Assembly (NCBI GenBank): GCA_017382615.1
Contig: JAFNZX010000207.1
Coordinates: 1-14,626 of the forward strand
DNA length: 14,626 nucleotides
Direction: 5' to 3'
From: Clostridia bacterium
GTDB taxonomy: Bacteria > Bacillota > Clostridia > Oscillospirales > CAG-272
Shown here: piece by piece, positions 5,979 through 13,861 of the stretch
How positions within the stretch are numbered: the stretch's first letter is position 1
Layout of the letters: each line of letters begins with the position of its first letter
Position numbers and translations under genes: made by a program
Notes under the pieces: generated by a model
Database searches by the model: none
Told to the model about the DNA's origin: nothing
Seen by the model: only the letters and a program-made list of their open reading frames with translations

Positions 5979-6869
5979 TTACTTGACCAGATCGCGGGGA
6001 TTGACGTCCTCGGGGATATCGGGGAATTGGACACATTTGATGGAGCCCGTGGGGCAAGCCTTGGCACACGCACCGCATCCCGTGCACTTCTCGTAGTTCA
6101 CGGTTGCCAGGTTGTTTTGTACGGTTACAGCGCCGTGCGGGCAAACCTTTTCACACTTCTTGCAGCCAATGCAAGCATTTTTGCAAACCGTGCGCGCTTG
6201 TGCGCCCTTATCGGTATTGGAGCAAGCCACAATGGCAGCAGTTTCCTGCGGCACCATGGAAATGATATGCTTGGGGCAAGTAGCAGCGCATACGCCGCAG
6301 CCGATGCAAAGACTGCTGTCTACGTGCGCAATACCGTCCTGAAGGCAAATCGCGCCCGAGGGGCAAGCAGCGGCACAATCACCAAGACCCACGCAGCCAA
6401 AGCGGCACGCATCCGGTCCGGCATACAGCATTGAAGCTGCCTTACAGGTGGAAATGCCATCGTAGACTGCTTTTTTGGTGGTTGCTTCACAGTGGCCGTT
6501 ACAGTGCACGTATGCAACCACGTCCTCGGGTGCTTCCACTTCAATGCCCAGAATAGCACCCAGCTCGTTTGCGGTCACCTCTGCACCGGGTACGCAAAGG
6601 TTGGGCTTTGCCTTGCCCTGTGCAACCGCTGCAGCGTAGTCGTCGCAGCCCTTATAGCCGCACGCACCGCAGTTGACACCGGGCAGGCACTGACGGATCT
6701 TTTTGACGGTTTCATCCTCTTTGACAGCAAAGAAGTGCGAGACCAAGCCAAGCACAACGTCCAAAACGATGGCGATGATGCCGCATACGTCCAGGGCAAG
6801 CAGGATACTCAACAGAATATCCACAGTCTGATTCCCCGTCATGATGAAATCAATGATATTATTCAACAT
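5979..6869 (-). CDS. rnfB: Rnf complex subunit B, polyferredoxin
   Basis: RnfB takes electrons from reduced ferredoxin on the cytoplasmic side and passes them into the membrane part of Rnf. The 296-residue protein has an N-terminal membrane helix (about 16-45), then the Fe-S (Fes) domain with Cys67, Cys70, Cys75 and Cys92 (NCGACGYKGC). Four further Cys-rich sites follow: C155/C159/C165/C169, C188/C191/C194/C198, C233/C236/C239/C243 and C262/C265/C268/C272. The last three are classic CxxCxxCxxxCP ferredoxin motifs; the first is spaced differently. Extra cysteines at 123, 127 and 142 match longer Firmicute RnfB proteins. It is longer than the proteobacterial form (about 190 residues). AAAGGAGGAG precedes the start, 15 bases after rnfA. 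Confidence 0.95.
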   Translation of the reverse strand: MLNNIIDFIMTGNQTVDILLSILLALDVCGIIAIVLDVVLGLVSHFFAVKEDETVKKIRQCLPGVNCGACGYKGCDDYAAAVAQGKAKPNLCVPGAEVTANELGAILGIEVEAPEDVVAYVHCNGHCEATTKKAVYDGISTCKAASMLYAGPDACRFGCVGLGDCAAACPSGAICLQDGIAHVDSSLCIGCGVCAATCPKHIISMVPQETAAIVACSNTDKGAQARTVCKNACIGCKKCEKVCPHGAVTVQNNLATVNYEKCTGCGACAKACPTGSIKCVQFPDIPEDVNPRDLVK

Positions 6870-6884
6870 ACCGTCTCTCCTCCT

Positions 6885-7484
6885 TTACGCAAACAGCGCA
6901 TCCACGATGCCTGCAAAGCCCATAAACGCCAAAGAGATAAAGGATGCAGCGATAAGCGTTACCGCAAGACCGCGGAAAGGCTTGGGGATACCCGTCTCGT
7001 CAATGCGGGAGCGCAGACCCGAGAACAGCACCATAGCAAGAAGAAAGCCAAGACCCACACCCAGCGAGCTGACCATAGACTGGATAAAGGTATATCCGTC
7101 GGTCACGTTATTGATGGCAACGCCAAGCACGGCACAGTTGGTGGTGATAAGCGGCAGATACACGCCCAGTCCCTTGTGCAGTGCGGGAATAAACTTTTTG
7201 AGCAGCAGCTCAACCACCTGCACAAGCGATGCAATGACCAGAATGAACACGATGGTTTGCAGATATCCCAGATTCAAGGGCTCCAGCACCCAATACTGAA
7301 TAGGCCAGGTAACCGCAGTTGCAAGCAGCATAACGGCGGTAACGGCAATACCCATACCGGATGCCTGATCCAGCTTTTTGGATACGCCAAGGAAGGGACA
7401 GATGCCCAAAAATCTTGCAAGCACGTAGTTATTCACCAGTACCGAAGACAGCAAAATGACAATTAAAGACTTAAACAGATCCAT
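6885..7484 (-). CDS. rnfA: Rnf complex subunit A
   Basis: A 199-residue integral membrane protein with about six helices, paired with RnfE in the ion-translocating core. The two half-helix motifs NNYVLARFLGICPFLG (with Cys29) and LPLITTNCAVLG (Cys117) carry the cysteines that, with those of RnfE, hold the intramembrane [2Fe-2S] cluster. Length is typical. The ATG shares its A with the TAA stop of rnfE (TAATG), which indicates translational coupling; rnfB follows after 15 bases. Confidence 0.96.
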   Translation of the reverse strand: MDLFKSLIVILLSSVLVNNYVLARFLGICPFLGVSKKLDQASGMGIAVTAVMLLATAVTWPIQYWVLEPLNLGYLQTIVFILVIASLVQVVELLLKKFIPALHKGLGVYLPLITTNCAVLGVAINNVTDGYTFIQSMVSSLGVGLGFLLAMVLFSGLRSRIDETGIPKPFRGLAVTLIAASFISLAFMGFAGIVDALFA

Positions 7485-8194
7485 TACTGCACCTCCTTAG
7501 TCTCTGCATTGGCAGGATCGGCAATTTCGGTGCACGCCGAATGGCAGTGCTTTGCATTGGGACAGCCCGCGCAGGAAAAGCTCTTTTTCAAGGGTGCTTT
7601 GCCCTGTGTGATGACGAACACCAACGCAATCAGCAAGCCGTAGACCAGCATGCCGCCGGGTGCCTTGACCAGCACCTCGATCTTATAAGGCTCAAGCGCG
7701 GGAATGGCAATGCCTGCAAAGGAAGCAGCGCCAAGCACCTCGCGGATGGTTGCCATAGCGCACAGCGCAAGGGTGAAGCCCAAGCCCATGCCAACACCGT
7801 CCAGCGCGCTCTTGCCAACGGAATTTTTGCCTGCAAACATCTCAGCTCTGCCAAGAATAATGCAGTTGACCGTAATCAGCGGCAGATACACGCCCAGCAT
7901 CTCGTAAAGCGGGGGCAGATATGCCTGCACGATCATTTGCACGATGGTCACAAAGCCTGCAATGACGACGATATAGCAAGGAATGCGCACGTTTTCGGGA
8001 ATGACCTTGCGAAGCAGCGAGATCAGCATATTGGAGCAGATCAACACCACCATAGCGGCAATGCCCATACCAAACGCGCCCGCCACGTTGGTCGTGGTTG
8101 CCAGCGTGGGGCAGGTGCCGAGAATCAGCACCAATACGGGATTCTCCTTGAGAATACCCTTCAGGAGGATAGACCAATTGTTATTCTTACTCAT
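7484..8194 (-). CDS. rnfE: Rnf complex subunit E with Cys-rich C-terminal tail
   Basis: A 236-residue membrane protein homologous to RnfA. GTCPTLATT (Cys28) and LPLITVNCIILG (Cys111) supply the other two ligands of the intramembrane [2Fe-2S] cluster. After the last helix (about 183-197) a hydrophilic tail holds CAGCPNAKHCHSAC, that is Cys208, Cys211, Cys217 and Cys221 (C-x2-C-x5-C-x3-C). Short RnfE proteins of proteobacteria lack such a tail. It could bind zinc or an extra Fe-S cluster on the cytoplasmic side. The ATG shares its A with the rnfG stop (TGATG). Subunit identity is secure; the role of the tail is not. Confidence 0.95.
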   Translation of the reverse strand: MSKNNNWSILLKGILKENPVLVLILGTCPTLATTTNVAGAFGMGIAAMVVLICSNMLISLLRKVIPENVRIPCYIVVIAGFVTIVQMIVQAYLPPLYEMLGVYLPLITVNCIILGRAEMFAGKNSVGKSALDGVGMGLGFTLALCAMATIREVLGAASFAGIAIPALEPYKIEVLVKAPGGMLVYGLLIALVFVITQGKAPLKKSFSCAGCPNAKHCHSACTEIADPANAETKEVQ

Positions 8195-10017
8195 CAGTGA
8201 TTCCCTCCCTTCAGAATTTCAAGAGCTTTATAGGCGTTTTCGATCGCATCGAAATAGCCGTTGGTGGTCAGAGTTGCGCCACCGATCGCATCAACTTCTT
8301 TATAGTTTTCCGCGGTTTTGCCGTCAAACTGACCGTAGAACTTTTCATTGGCGCAAGCATCACCGATTCCCTTGGATTCCTCCTGGAAGGTGGTCACAAC
8401 GTCAATGATCTTGCCCTCGGCACTCAGACAAATGCGGATCTCGATATACTTGCCCGATGCGGGATGATAATCGTCACCGCCCTTGATACCGTAGCCTGCG
8501 CCCTTGGTTTCAAGGATATAGTTGCCACTGGCAGTCTTCTTTGCACTGAGCAGCTTTTTGGGAAGCACGCCCTCGGCGTACGCAGACAGATCGATCTCTT
8601 CAAATACAGAAGCAGTCAGAATGGCATGAGCTGCCGATACGACCTCGTTATCCGAAGCACCGCTCTCGTCCACTGCGATGAACTGCTCACCGATGACGTA
8701 CACATATCCCTTGCCGTTATCGGCAGTATACACGGCGTCAACGCCCTCGATGATTTCGGTAATAAACAGCTTGGTAAACTTGCCCTCGCCTGCGGGGAGT
8801 GCCGCGGACAGATTGTCACGCAAAATTTCCTCCTCGGTGCGCAGATCAACCGAGCCGCCCTCGAGAATGGTAACGGCTGCAAATGCATTGGAAATTGCAT
8901 CGAGATAGCCGTTGGTGGTCATGGTTGCACCGCCGATGGCATCAATTTCCTTGTAGTTCTCCTCGGTCTTGCCGTCAAACTGCCCATAGAACTTTTCATC
9001 CAGGCAAGCGTCGCCCACACCGGGAGTTTCCGCCTGAGAAACGGTAAAGGTATCAATGATCTTGCCTGCAGGCGTCATAGAAACGCGTACCACGATATAC
9101 TCACCCGATGCGGGATGGTAATCGTCACCGCCCTTGATGCCGTAGCCTGCGCCCTTGACCTCAAGGATATAGTTACCCGTTGCCGTCTTCTTGGCAGACA
9201 GCAGCTTCTTGGGAAGCACGCCCTCGCCGTGCGCGGACAGATCGATATCCTCGGAAACGGACGCGGACAGAATGGCGTGTGCAGCCGCAACGGTTGCGTT
9301 ATCCGAGCTGCCACCGGCTTCTACACCGATAAACTGCTCACCGATGACGTACACGTAGCCCTTGCCGTTCTCTGCTGCATAGACCGCATCAATACCGTCA
9401 AGCACCTCTGCGATAAACGGCTTAATAAATTTACCCTCGCCGGCGGGAAGAGCCGCGGACAGGTTATCGTTGAGAATTTCCTCCTCGGTACGCAGATCGA
9501 CCGAGCCACCGCCCAAAATGGTGACGGCGTTGAACGCATCCTTGATGGCATTCTTAAACGCTGCGGTAGTCTTGGTTGCGCCCGAAACGGTATCAACTGC
9601 ATCCACACCCGCTGCGTCTTTACCGGTGAAGCTTTCACCGTAGGTCTTTTCATAGCCCAGGGTTTCGGAAGAGCCAAGGCAGACCACGCCGCTGACAGTA
9701 CCGTCAGCATTGATACCGCACATCAGAACCAAGCCCGTGCCGTAACCAACAGTCTCCAGCTTGAACACGTAGCCGCCGTTCTTTTCCTTGAATACTTCCT
9801 TGATAGTCTTGGGAAGCTTTTCCGCATCAAATTCCACACTCTTAAAGCCTTCGCCGTTGGGCATAACCTGCAAAAGTGCTTCATTTGCTGCAGCATTTTG
9901 ATTTTCCTCAATGACGGGAGCCGTCAGCGCATTGGTCACGGCAAGCAGCACGGACATCACAGCGCAAATGGCTACCAAAACCGAAAGGGATCTCGGCTTA
10001 AACGAAGATGCTTTCAT
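8194..10017 (-). CDS. rnfG: Rnf complex subunit G, enlarged form with three FMN-binding units
   Basis: RnfG is the extracytosolic FMN-carrying subunit of Rnf. This one has 607 residues, about three times the usual 180-220. A membrane anchor (about 12-32) is followed by an ordinary RnfG-like part ending in SGATKTT (Thr148). Two further FMN-binding units follow, with GGATMTT (Thr365) and GGATLTT (Thr582). The three attachment threonines are exactly 217 residues apart. The second and third units match closely along their length, for example SVDLRTEEEIL at 172 and 389, VIGEQFI, GVLPKKLLSAKKT and IKGGDDYHPASG. Their DNA is also nearly identical, so I read this as tandem duplication, not as sequencing error. 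The frame is continuous and overlaps rnfD (ATGA) and rnfE (TGATG). Confidence 0.95.
   Translation of the reverse strand: MKASSFKPRSLSVLVAICAVMSVLLAVTNALTAPVIEENQNAAANEALLQVMPNGEGFKSVEFDAEKLPKTIKEVFKEKNGGYVFKLETVGYGTGLVLMCGINADGTVSGVVCLGSSETLGYEKTYGESFTGKDAAGVDAVDTVSGATKTTAAFKNAIKDAFNAVTILGGGSVDLRTEEEILNDNLSAALPAGEGKFIKPFIAEVLDGIDAVYAAENGKGYVYVIGEQFIGVEAGGSSDNATVAAAHAILSASVSEDIDLSAHGEGVLPKKLLSAKKTATGNYILEVKGAGYGIKGGDDYHPASGEYIVVRVSMTPAGKIIDTFTVSQAETPGVGDACLDEKFYGQFDGKTEENYKEIDAIGGATMTTNGYLDAISNAFAAVTILEGGSVDLRTEEEILRDNLSAALPAGEGKFTKLFITEIIEGVDAVYTADNGKGYVYVIGEQFIAVDESGASDNEVVSAAHAILTASVFEEIDLSAYAEGVLPKKLLSAKKTASGNYILETKGAGYGIKGGDDYHPASGKYIEIRICLSAEGKIIDVVTTFQEESKGIGDACANEKFYGQFDGKTAENYKEVDAIGGATLTTNGYFDAIENAYKALEILKGGNH
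8203..9504 (-). repeat. Tandem duplication of 651 bp inside rnfG
   Basis: Two in-frame copies, 9504-8854 and 8853-8203, of exactly 217 codons each. Matching landmarks lie 651 bases apart: the CCTCCTCGGT block at 9480-9489 and 8829-8838, and the block coding for GEQFI and NGKGYVYV. Copies differ by scattered substitutions, many silent. Boundaries are approximate because the repeat is circularly permutable. Confidence 0.85.
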
Positions 10018-10940
10018 GCTTTCTTACCTCCTTTGCCAAAAACCTTATGCTTTGTCCAGGAGTCGATAAAGGGAGTGACGATATTCATCAGCAGAATTGC
10101 GAAGGACACGCCCTCGGGATATACACCGTAGTAACGGATGAGCACGGTGATTACACCCGCGCCCACACCGAAGAGCACCTTGCCCCACGCGGTTGCGGGA
10201 GAGGTCACGTAATCGGTTGCCATAAAGATTGCACCGATCAGAAGACCGCCCGAAAGGATCGCGGACAGCGCAGCAACAGCGTTCATACCCTCAAGGAAGA
10301 AGGATACTGCAAACACCGTGCCGATAAATACGACGGGCAGATGCCAGGAGATCACACGGCGCACCAAGAGGTAGATAAAGCCGATCAACAAAGCGACAGC
10401 GCAGGTTTCACCGATTGCACCGCCGTGCAAGCCCAAGAACAAATCACCCAGCGAGGTTGCCGCCTCGGGTGCCAGAGGGGTTGCACCTGCCACGGTGTCC
10501 ACGATGGTGGGCAGCGCAGCCTTGGTCATAGAGCCAAACGCCACCAGCATGAATACGCGGGCAGTGATGGCGGGGTTCACGATGTTGCAGCCAAGACCGC
10601 CAAACAGGCACTTGACCACGATGATTGCGAACAGCGCGCCGACCACGCATTGCCACAGCGGAATATTAGCAGGCAAATTCAAAGCCAGCAAAAGTCCCGT
10701 AACAATGGCACTCAGGTCACCAATCGTCTGCTTTTTCTTGGTGATGAGATTGAACAGAGCCTCAAAGCCAACGGCACTTGCCACAGTCAGGGCAATCACC
10801 GCAAGCGCGCGCAGACCAAAGATCACGCAGCCCGCCACGGTTGCAGGCAGCAGCGCAATGATCACGTCCAGCATGATGCGCCACGTGCTGCGTCCGCTGT
10901 GAATATGAGGAGAAACAGAAAGTGTAAGCTGCTTACTCAT
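10014..10940 (-). CDS. rnfD: Rnf complex subunit D, flavinylated membrane protein
   Basis: A 308-residue integral membrane protein that carries one covalent FMN and takes part in ion translocation. The start at 10940 gives MSKQLTLSVSPHIHSG, the usual RnfD opening with the conserved PH-H/S motif. The frame extends upstream into rnfC, but that part is not conserved. AGATPLAP (Thr154) is the FMN attachment site, and NPAITARVF (122-130) is a family motif. The ATG overlaps the rnfC stop by ATGA, and the rnfG ATG overlaps this stop in the same way. Length is within the family range. It needs the ApbE encoded at 3260-4333 or another copy. Confidence 0.95.
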   Translation of the reverse strand: MSKQLTLSVSPHIHSGRSTWRIMLDVIIALLPATVAGCVIFGLRALAVIALTVASAVGFEALFNLITKKKQTIGDLSAIVTGLLLALNLPANIPLWQCVVGALFAIIVVKCLFGGLGCNIVNPAITARVFMLVAFGSMTKAALPTIVDTVAGATPLAPEAATSLGDLFLGLHGGAIGETCAVALLIGFIYLLVRRVISWHLPVVFIGTVFAVSFFLEGMNAVAALSAILSGGLLIGAIFMATDYVTSPATAWGKVLFGVGAGVITVLIRYYGVYPEGVSFAILLMNIVTPFIDSWTKHKVFGKGGKKA

Positions 10941-12259
10941 TTTTTGCCTTCCTCCTTTGCCTTTTCTTCTCTTACGAATACCTTGGCAAGCTTGTTGGTC
11001 TGTACCAAGGGACGGTTTGCAGGACAGATGAAGCTGCAGCAGCCGCATTCCATGCAGGTAGCGAGCGAAAGCTCCTCAAGCTTGACAGCATCCTTGCGAT
11101 CATATGCCTTTGCGATCTCCGCGGGGGCAAGACCGAAGGGGCAGGTGTTGGTGCAAGAGCCGCAACGAATGCAAGGCGTGGTTGCGGGCAGCTTGGTTTC
11201 CTTGGCGGTCAGCGCAAGGATGGCATTGGTGTTCTTCATAATGGGAGCCGAGGTGTCGGGTACGGTCACGCCCATCATGGGGCCGCCGTAGATCACCTTG
11301 GAGGGCTCGCTCGTCAAGCCGCCGCAAGCCTCAAATACGTCCGCCATGGACATACCCACGGGCACGATGACGTTCTGCGGGTTTTTGACGGCACCGCCGT
11401 CCACGGTCACGCACTTCTTGACCAAGGGCATACCCGTAGCAAGATACGAGCCGATTGCCGCAAGCGTGGTGCAGTTGAGTACCACACAGCCCACGTCGAT
11501 GGGCAGCTTGCCGGTGGGCACAACCTTACCGGTGGTGTGGTAGATCAGCACCTTTTCCCCGCCCTGCGGATACTTGGCGGGCAGCACCTTGACGTCCACC
11601 TTGCAGCCTTGGCAGGTATCCTTCATGAGCTGCATCATGGACTTGATGGCTGCCTTTTTGTTGCTTTCAATACCGATGACGATATGCTTGATGCCCATAT
11701 AGGTCTTGAATGCCTCCAGGGCAGTCTTCATATCCTCGGTACGGGTCAGCATGGTATAGGTATCGCTGGTGACGTAGGGCTCGCACTCTGCGCAGTTGAT
11801 GACCAGCTGCTCAATTCTTGCAGGGTCAACGTTGAGCTTGACGTGCGTGGGGAAACCTGCGCCGCCAAGGCCGACGACACCGGCATTCTTAATAGCTTGG
11901 ATCAAAGAGTCTTTGGAGTCAACAACAGGAGGCGTCAGAGCTTCGTCGGGAGTCATTTCACCGTCCGATTCGATCACGATGGCGGGCACGGTGCTTCCTG
12001 CACTTGTCAGATAGTCCGCAATCTTGACGACCTTACCCGAAACAGATGCGTGCATGGGTACCGAAACCGTGCCGCCTGCCTCGGCAATCAGCGTGCCGAC
12101 CTTGACGAGGTCACCAACCTTGACGCAGGGCTTTGCGGGTGCGCCGATGTGCATAGACATGGGAATGGTCACAGTCTTGGGCGGATCGACGTAGACGGCA
12201 GACGAGTTAGCGGTATTTTTTCTGTGGGGTACGTGTACCCCGTGAAGAGAAAAAGCCAT
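10937..12259 (-). CDS. rnfC: Rnf complex subunit C, NADH-binding
   Basis: RnfC is the cytoplasmic NAD(H)-binding subunit related to the 51-kDa subunit of complex I. The start at 12259 gives MAFSLHGVHVPHRKN, the conserved beginning. The upstream extension of the frame lies in the promoter and leader. In the 440 residues are a biotinyl/lipoyl-like part (about 25-80), the nucleotide-binding motif VGLGGAGFPTHVKL (129-142), NCAECEPY (155-162), an SLBB-like part (about 284-314) and two [4Fe-4S] sites, C363/C366/C369/C373 and C402/C405/C408/C412. The ribosome site is weak (AAAGG, 11 bases away) although the promoter is very strong. First gene of the operon, with rnfD overlapping by 4 bases. Confidence 0.96.
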   Translation of the reverse strand: MAFSLHGVHVPHRKNTANSSAVYVDPPKTVTIPMSMHIGAPAKPCVKVGDLVKVGTLIAEAGGTVSVPMHASVSGKVVKIADYLTSAGSTVPAIVIESDGEMTPDEALTPPVVDSKDSLIQAIKNAGVVGLGGAGFPTHVKLNVDPARIEQLVINCAECEPYVTSDTYTMLTRTEDMKTALEAFKTYMGIKHIVIGIESNKKAAIKSMMQLMKDTCQGCKVDVKVLPAKYPQGGEKVLIYHTTGKVVPTGKLPIDVGCVVLNCTTLAAIGSYLATGMPLVKKCVTVDGGAVKNPQNVIVPVGMSMADVFEACGGLTSEPSKVIYGGPMMGVTVPDTSAPIMKNTNAILALTAKETKLPATTPCIRCGSCTNTCPFGLAPAEIAKAYDRKDAVKLEELSLATCMECGCCSFICPANRPLVQTNKLAKVFVREEKAKEEGKK

Positions 12260-12293
12260 TTTGTCTGTTACCTTTCTTTTATTCTTACTCTGC

Positions 12294-12303
12294 GCGCATG
12301 CGC
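12294..12303. promoter_or_regulatory. Palindrome in the rnf leader
   Basis: GCGCATGCGC is a perfect 10-bp palindrome, with two more matching pairs outside after one mismatch. It lies 13-22 bases after the expected rnf transcript start and could be an operator. It is short, and alternating GC sequence makes chance likely. Confidence 0.3.
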
Positions 12304-12322
12304 ACACAGATATACAGAATAT

Positions 12323-12351
12323 ATTATAATACAAGTGTAACGCTTTGTCAA
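12323..12351 (-). promoter_or_regulatory. Consensus sigma-A promoter of the rnf operon
   Basis: On the minus strand TTGACA (12351-12346), a 17-base spacer and TATAAT (12328-12323); both hexamers match the consensus fully. The start near 12316 gives a leader of about 57 bases. The promoter is back to back with that of the arsR-type gene, the two -35 boxes being 61 bases apart. Confidence 0.85.
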
Positions 12352-12412
12352 TGGCTTTGTTTGGATAATCTGCTGAAAGGCGCATATTTCCGCAAATGTT
12401 ATCACTTCCCTA

Positions 12413-12441
12413 TTGACAAACGCAGAGTTCCGTGCTATACT
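12413..12441 (+). promoter_or_regulatory. Sigma-A promoter of the sdpR/sdpI-like pair
   Basis: TTGACA (12413-12418), a 17-base spacer and TATACT (12436-12441). The expected start is near 12448, inside the palindrome at 12442-12465. Confidence 0.8.
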
Positions 12442-12465
12442 ACATTTAACAATTAAGTTAAATGT
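12442..12465. promoter_or_regulatory. Operator of the ArsR-type autorepressor
   Basis: The arms ACATTTAAC (12442-12450) and GTTAAATGT (12457-12465) are perfect inverted repeats with the 6-base centre AATTAA. The site covers the transcript start and touches the -10 box, as expected for ArsR-family autorepression, and ends 17 bases before the start codon. Confidence 0.75.
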
Positions 12466-12482
12466 TAATCGAAGGAGAAGCT

Positions 12483-12752
12483 ATGGGACTTCAACACACA
12501 CTCAAGGCGTTGTCCGACCCGATCCGCAGAGAGATCCTCAATCTGCTTAAGTGCGGCAGGATGTCGGCGGGCGACATTGCAGGTCACTTTGACGTAACTG
12601 ACGCGGCAATCTCCAGGCATCTGTCGGTGCTTAAGGAGGCTGACCTCATCCGCGACAAGCGCGAGGGCAAATTCATTTACTACGAGCTAAACGCCTCGGT
12701 ATTGGAAGAAATTTTACTTTGGATCAAGGATCTGAAAGGAGACGAACGATGA
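12483..12752 (+). CDS. ArsR-family repressor, SdpR-like
   Basis: An 89-residue winged-helix DNA-binding protein. The start at 12483 is chosen over the ATG at 12462 because AAGGAG lies 6 bases before it, and the earlier ATG falls in the operator. The recognition part is MSAGDIAGHFDVTDAAISRHLSVLK (about 27-51, of which DVTDAAISRHL is the recognition helix), followed by the wing KREGKFIYYEL. The metal-binding motif ELCVCDL of ArsR/SmtB is absent, so it is not a classical metal sensor. The stop overlaps the next ATG (ATGA). In Bacillus subtilis SdpR represses sdpRI and is inactivated by SdpI bound to toxin; a like role is inferred here. Confidence 0.9.
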   Translation: MGLQHTLKALSDPIRREILNLLKCGRMSAGDIAGHFDVTDAAISRHLSVLKEADLIRDKREGKFIYYELNASVLEEILLWIKDLKGDER

Positions 12753-13846
12753 TCAAAACATATAAATGGACGATACTTCTGACCTCGGTGATCATTCTGC
12801 TGCCGATGCTGATCGGTCTTTTCGGCGGCAGCTTCCTGCCTGCCGAGATTGTGGAATACTGGGGGCTAGACCACACAGACGGCTGGGCGTTTGCCAGCAT
12901 TTTCCTCATTCTGCCCCCCGTCATGCTGGCAATTCATTGGTTCTGCATTCTTTTCACATCTATCATTGACAAGAACAACCCCAACGGCAAGCGCATTTTC
13001 AAGCTCATGCTGTGGACGGTGCCTGCTATCACGCTGGCATCCTGCGGCATTTTCCTTGCCATTGCCTTTACCGAGACCGTGAATATCTTTGCGCTCTGCT
13101 CTCTTGCATTCGGCATTGGCATGCTGCTCCTTGGCAACTATATGCCCAAGATCACGCGCAACCGCACCATGGGCATTAAAACGCGCCTGACGCTGGCAAA
13201 CGATGACAACTGGTACGCCACCCACCGCGTAGCGGGCAAGGCGTTCTTTATCGGCGGCTTGGTCATGCTTGTCAATATGCTGCTGCCTATGCAGGTACAG
13301 TACCTCGTGGCGCTCGTTGTGCTGCTTGTATGCGTCGCCCTGCCCATGGTCTACTCCCACCGCTTTTACAAAAAGCAGCTTGCCCAAGGCAAGGCTACTA
13401 AAGAAGATTACAAGCGAGGCTTGGGTGAGCTGAACCAAAATAACCGCTCCGCCGTCGTTGCAACAATCGTCGTCGTTGCTTCCCTGATCGTTATCATGCC
13501 CTTGATCCTGTTTACGGGTGACGTGGAGATCACGACCGACGACACCGCACTGCATGTGGACGTCAGCGGCTGGAGCGACTGCGCGCTTGCTTATGCCGAC
13601 ATTGACAGCGCAGAGTACCGCGAGCATGCCGTGGACGGTCAAAGGATCAGCGGCGTGGGCTCGGCACGGCTTTTGCTGGGGGCTTTCCGCAACGAGGAGT
13701 TCGGCAACTACACCCGCTACACCTACACGGGCGATAAGCCCTGCATCGTGCTGATGCTTGACGAGCGCATCTACGTCATCGGCACCAACGACGCTGCACA
13801 AACCAAAGCGCTGTACGACCTGATCGCAGAGAAGATCGGGGAGTAA
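12749..13846 (+). CDS. SdpI-family membrane protein with PH-like C-terminal domain
   Basis: A 365-residue protein with about seven hydrophobic segments. The SdpI signature GNYMPKITRNRTMGIKT (129-145) and LANDDNWYATHR (149-160) follows an N-terminal DUF1648-like part. The soluble C-terminal part (about 258-365, ending ALYDLIAEKI) has the strand pattern and last helix of small bacterial PH-like domains. SdpI of B. subtilis (about 207 residues) gives immunity to the SdpC toxin and sequesters SdpR; this homologue is longer because of the C-terminal addition. GAAAGGAG lies upstream and the ATG overlaps the repressor stop. No sdpABC-type toxin gene is in the window, so immunity to a foreign toxin or another membrane-stress role is possible. 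Confidence 0.88.
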   Translation: MIKTYKWTILLTSVIILLPMLIGLFGGSFLPAEIVEYWGLDHTDGWAFASIFLILPPVMLAIHWFCILFTSIIDKNNPNGKRIFKLMLWTVPAITLASCGIFLAIAFTETVNIFALCSLAFGIGMLLLGNYMPKITRNRTMGIKTRLTLANDDNWYATHRVAGKAFFIGGLVMLVNMLLPMQVQYLVALVVLLVCVALPMVYSHRFYKKQLAQGKATKEDYKRGLGELNQNNRSAVVATIVVVASLIVIMPLILFTGDVEITTDDTALHVDVSGWSDCALAYADIDSAEYREHAVDGQRISGVGSARLLLGAFRNEEFGNYTRYTYTGDKPCIVLMLDERIYVIGTNDAAQTKALYDLIAEKIGE

Positions 13847-13861
13847 AGCAAGCGCAATAAA

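Noticed and set aside
10941..11048. Upstream extension of the rnfD frame
   Set aside because: It overlaps the second [4Fe-4S] coding part of rnfC; the ATGA overlap at 10937-10940 is the natural junction.
8197..11291. Very long plus-strand open frames (644 and 427 codons) opposite rnfG, rnfD and rnfC
   Set aside because: They are antisense to conserved rnf genes, show no family motif, and come from the codon pattern of the real genes.
12866..13801. Minus-strand 311-codon open frame opposite the sdpI-type gene
   Set aside because: His/Gln/Asp-rich shadow translation with no ribosome site; the plus strand holds clear SdpI motifs.
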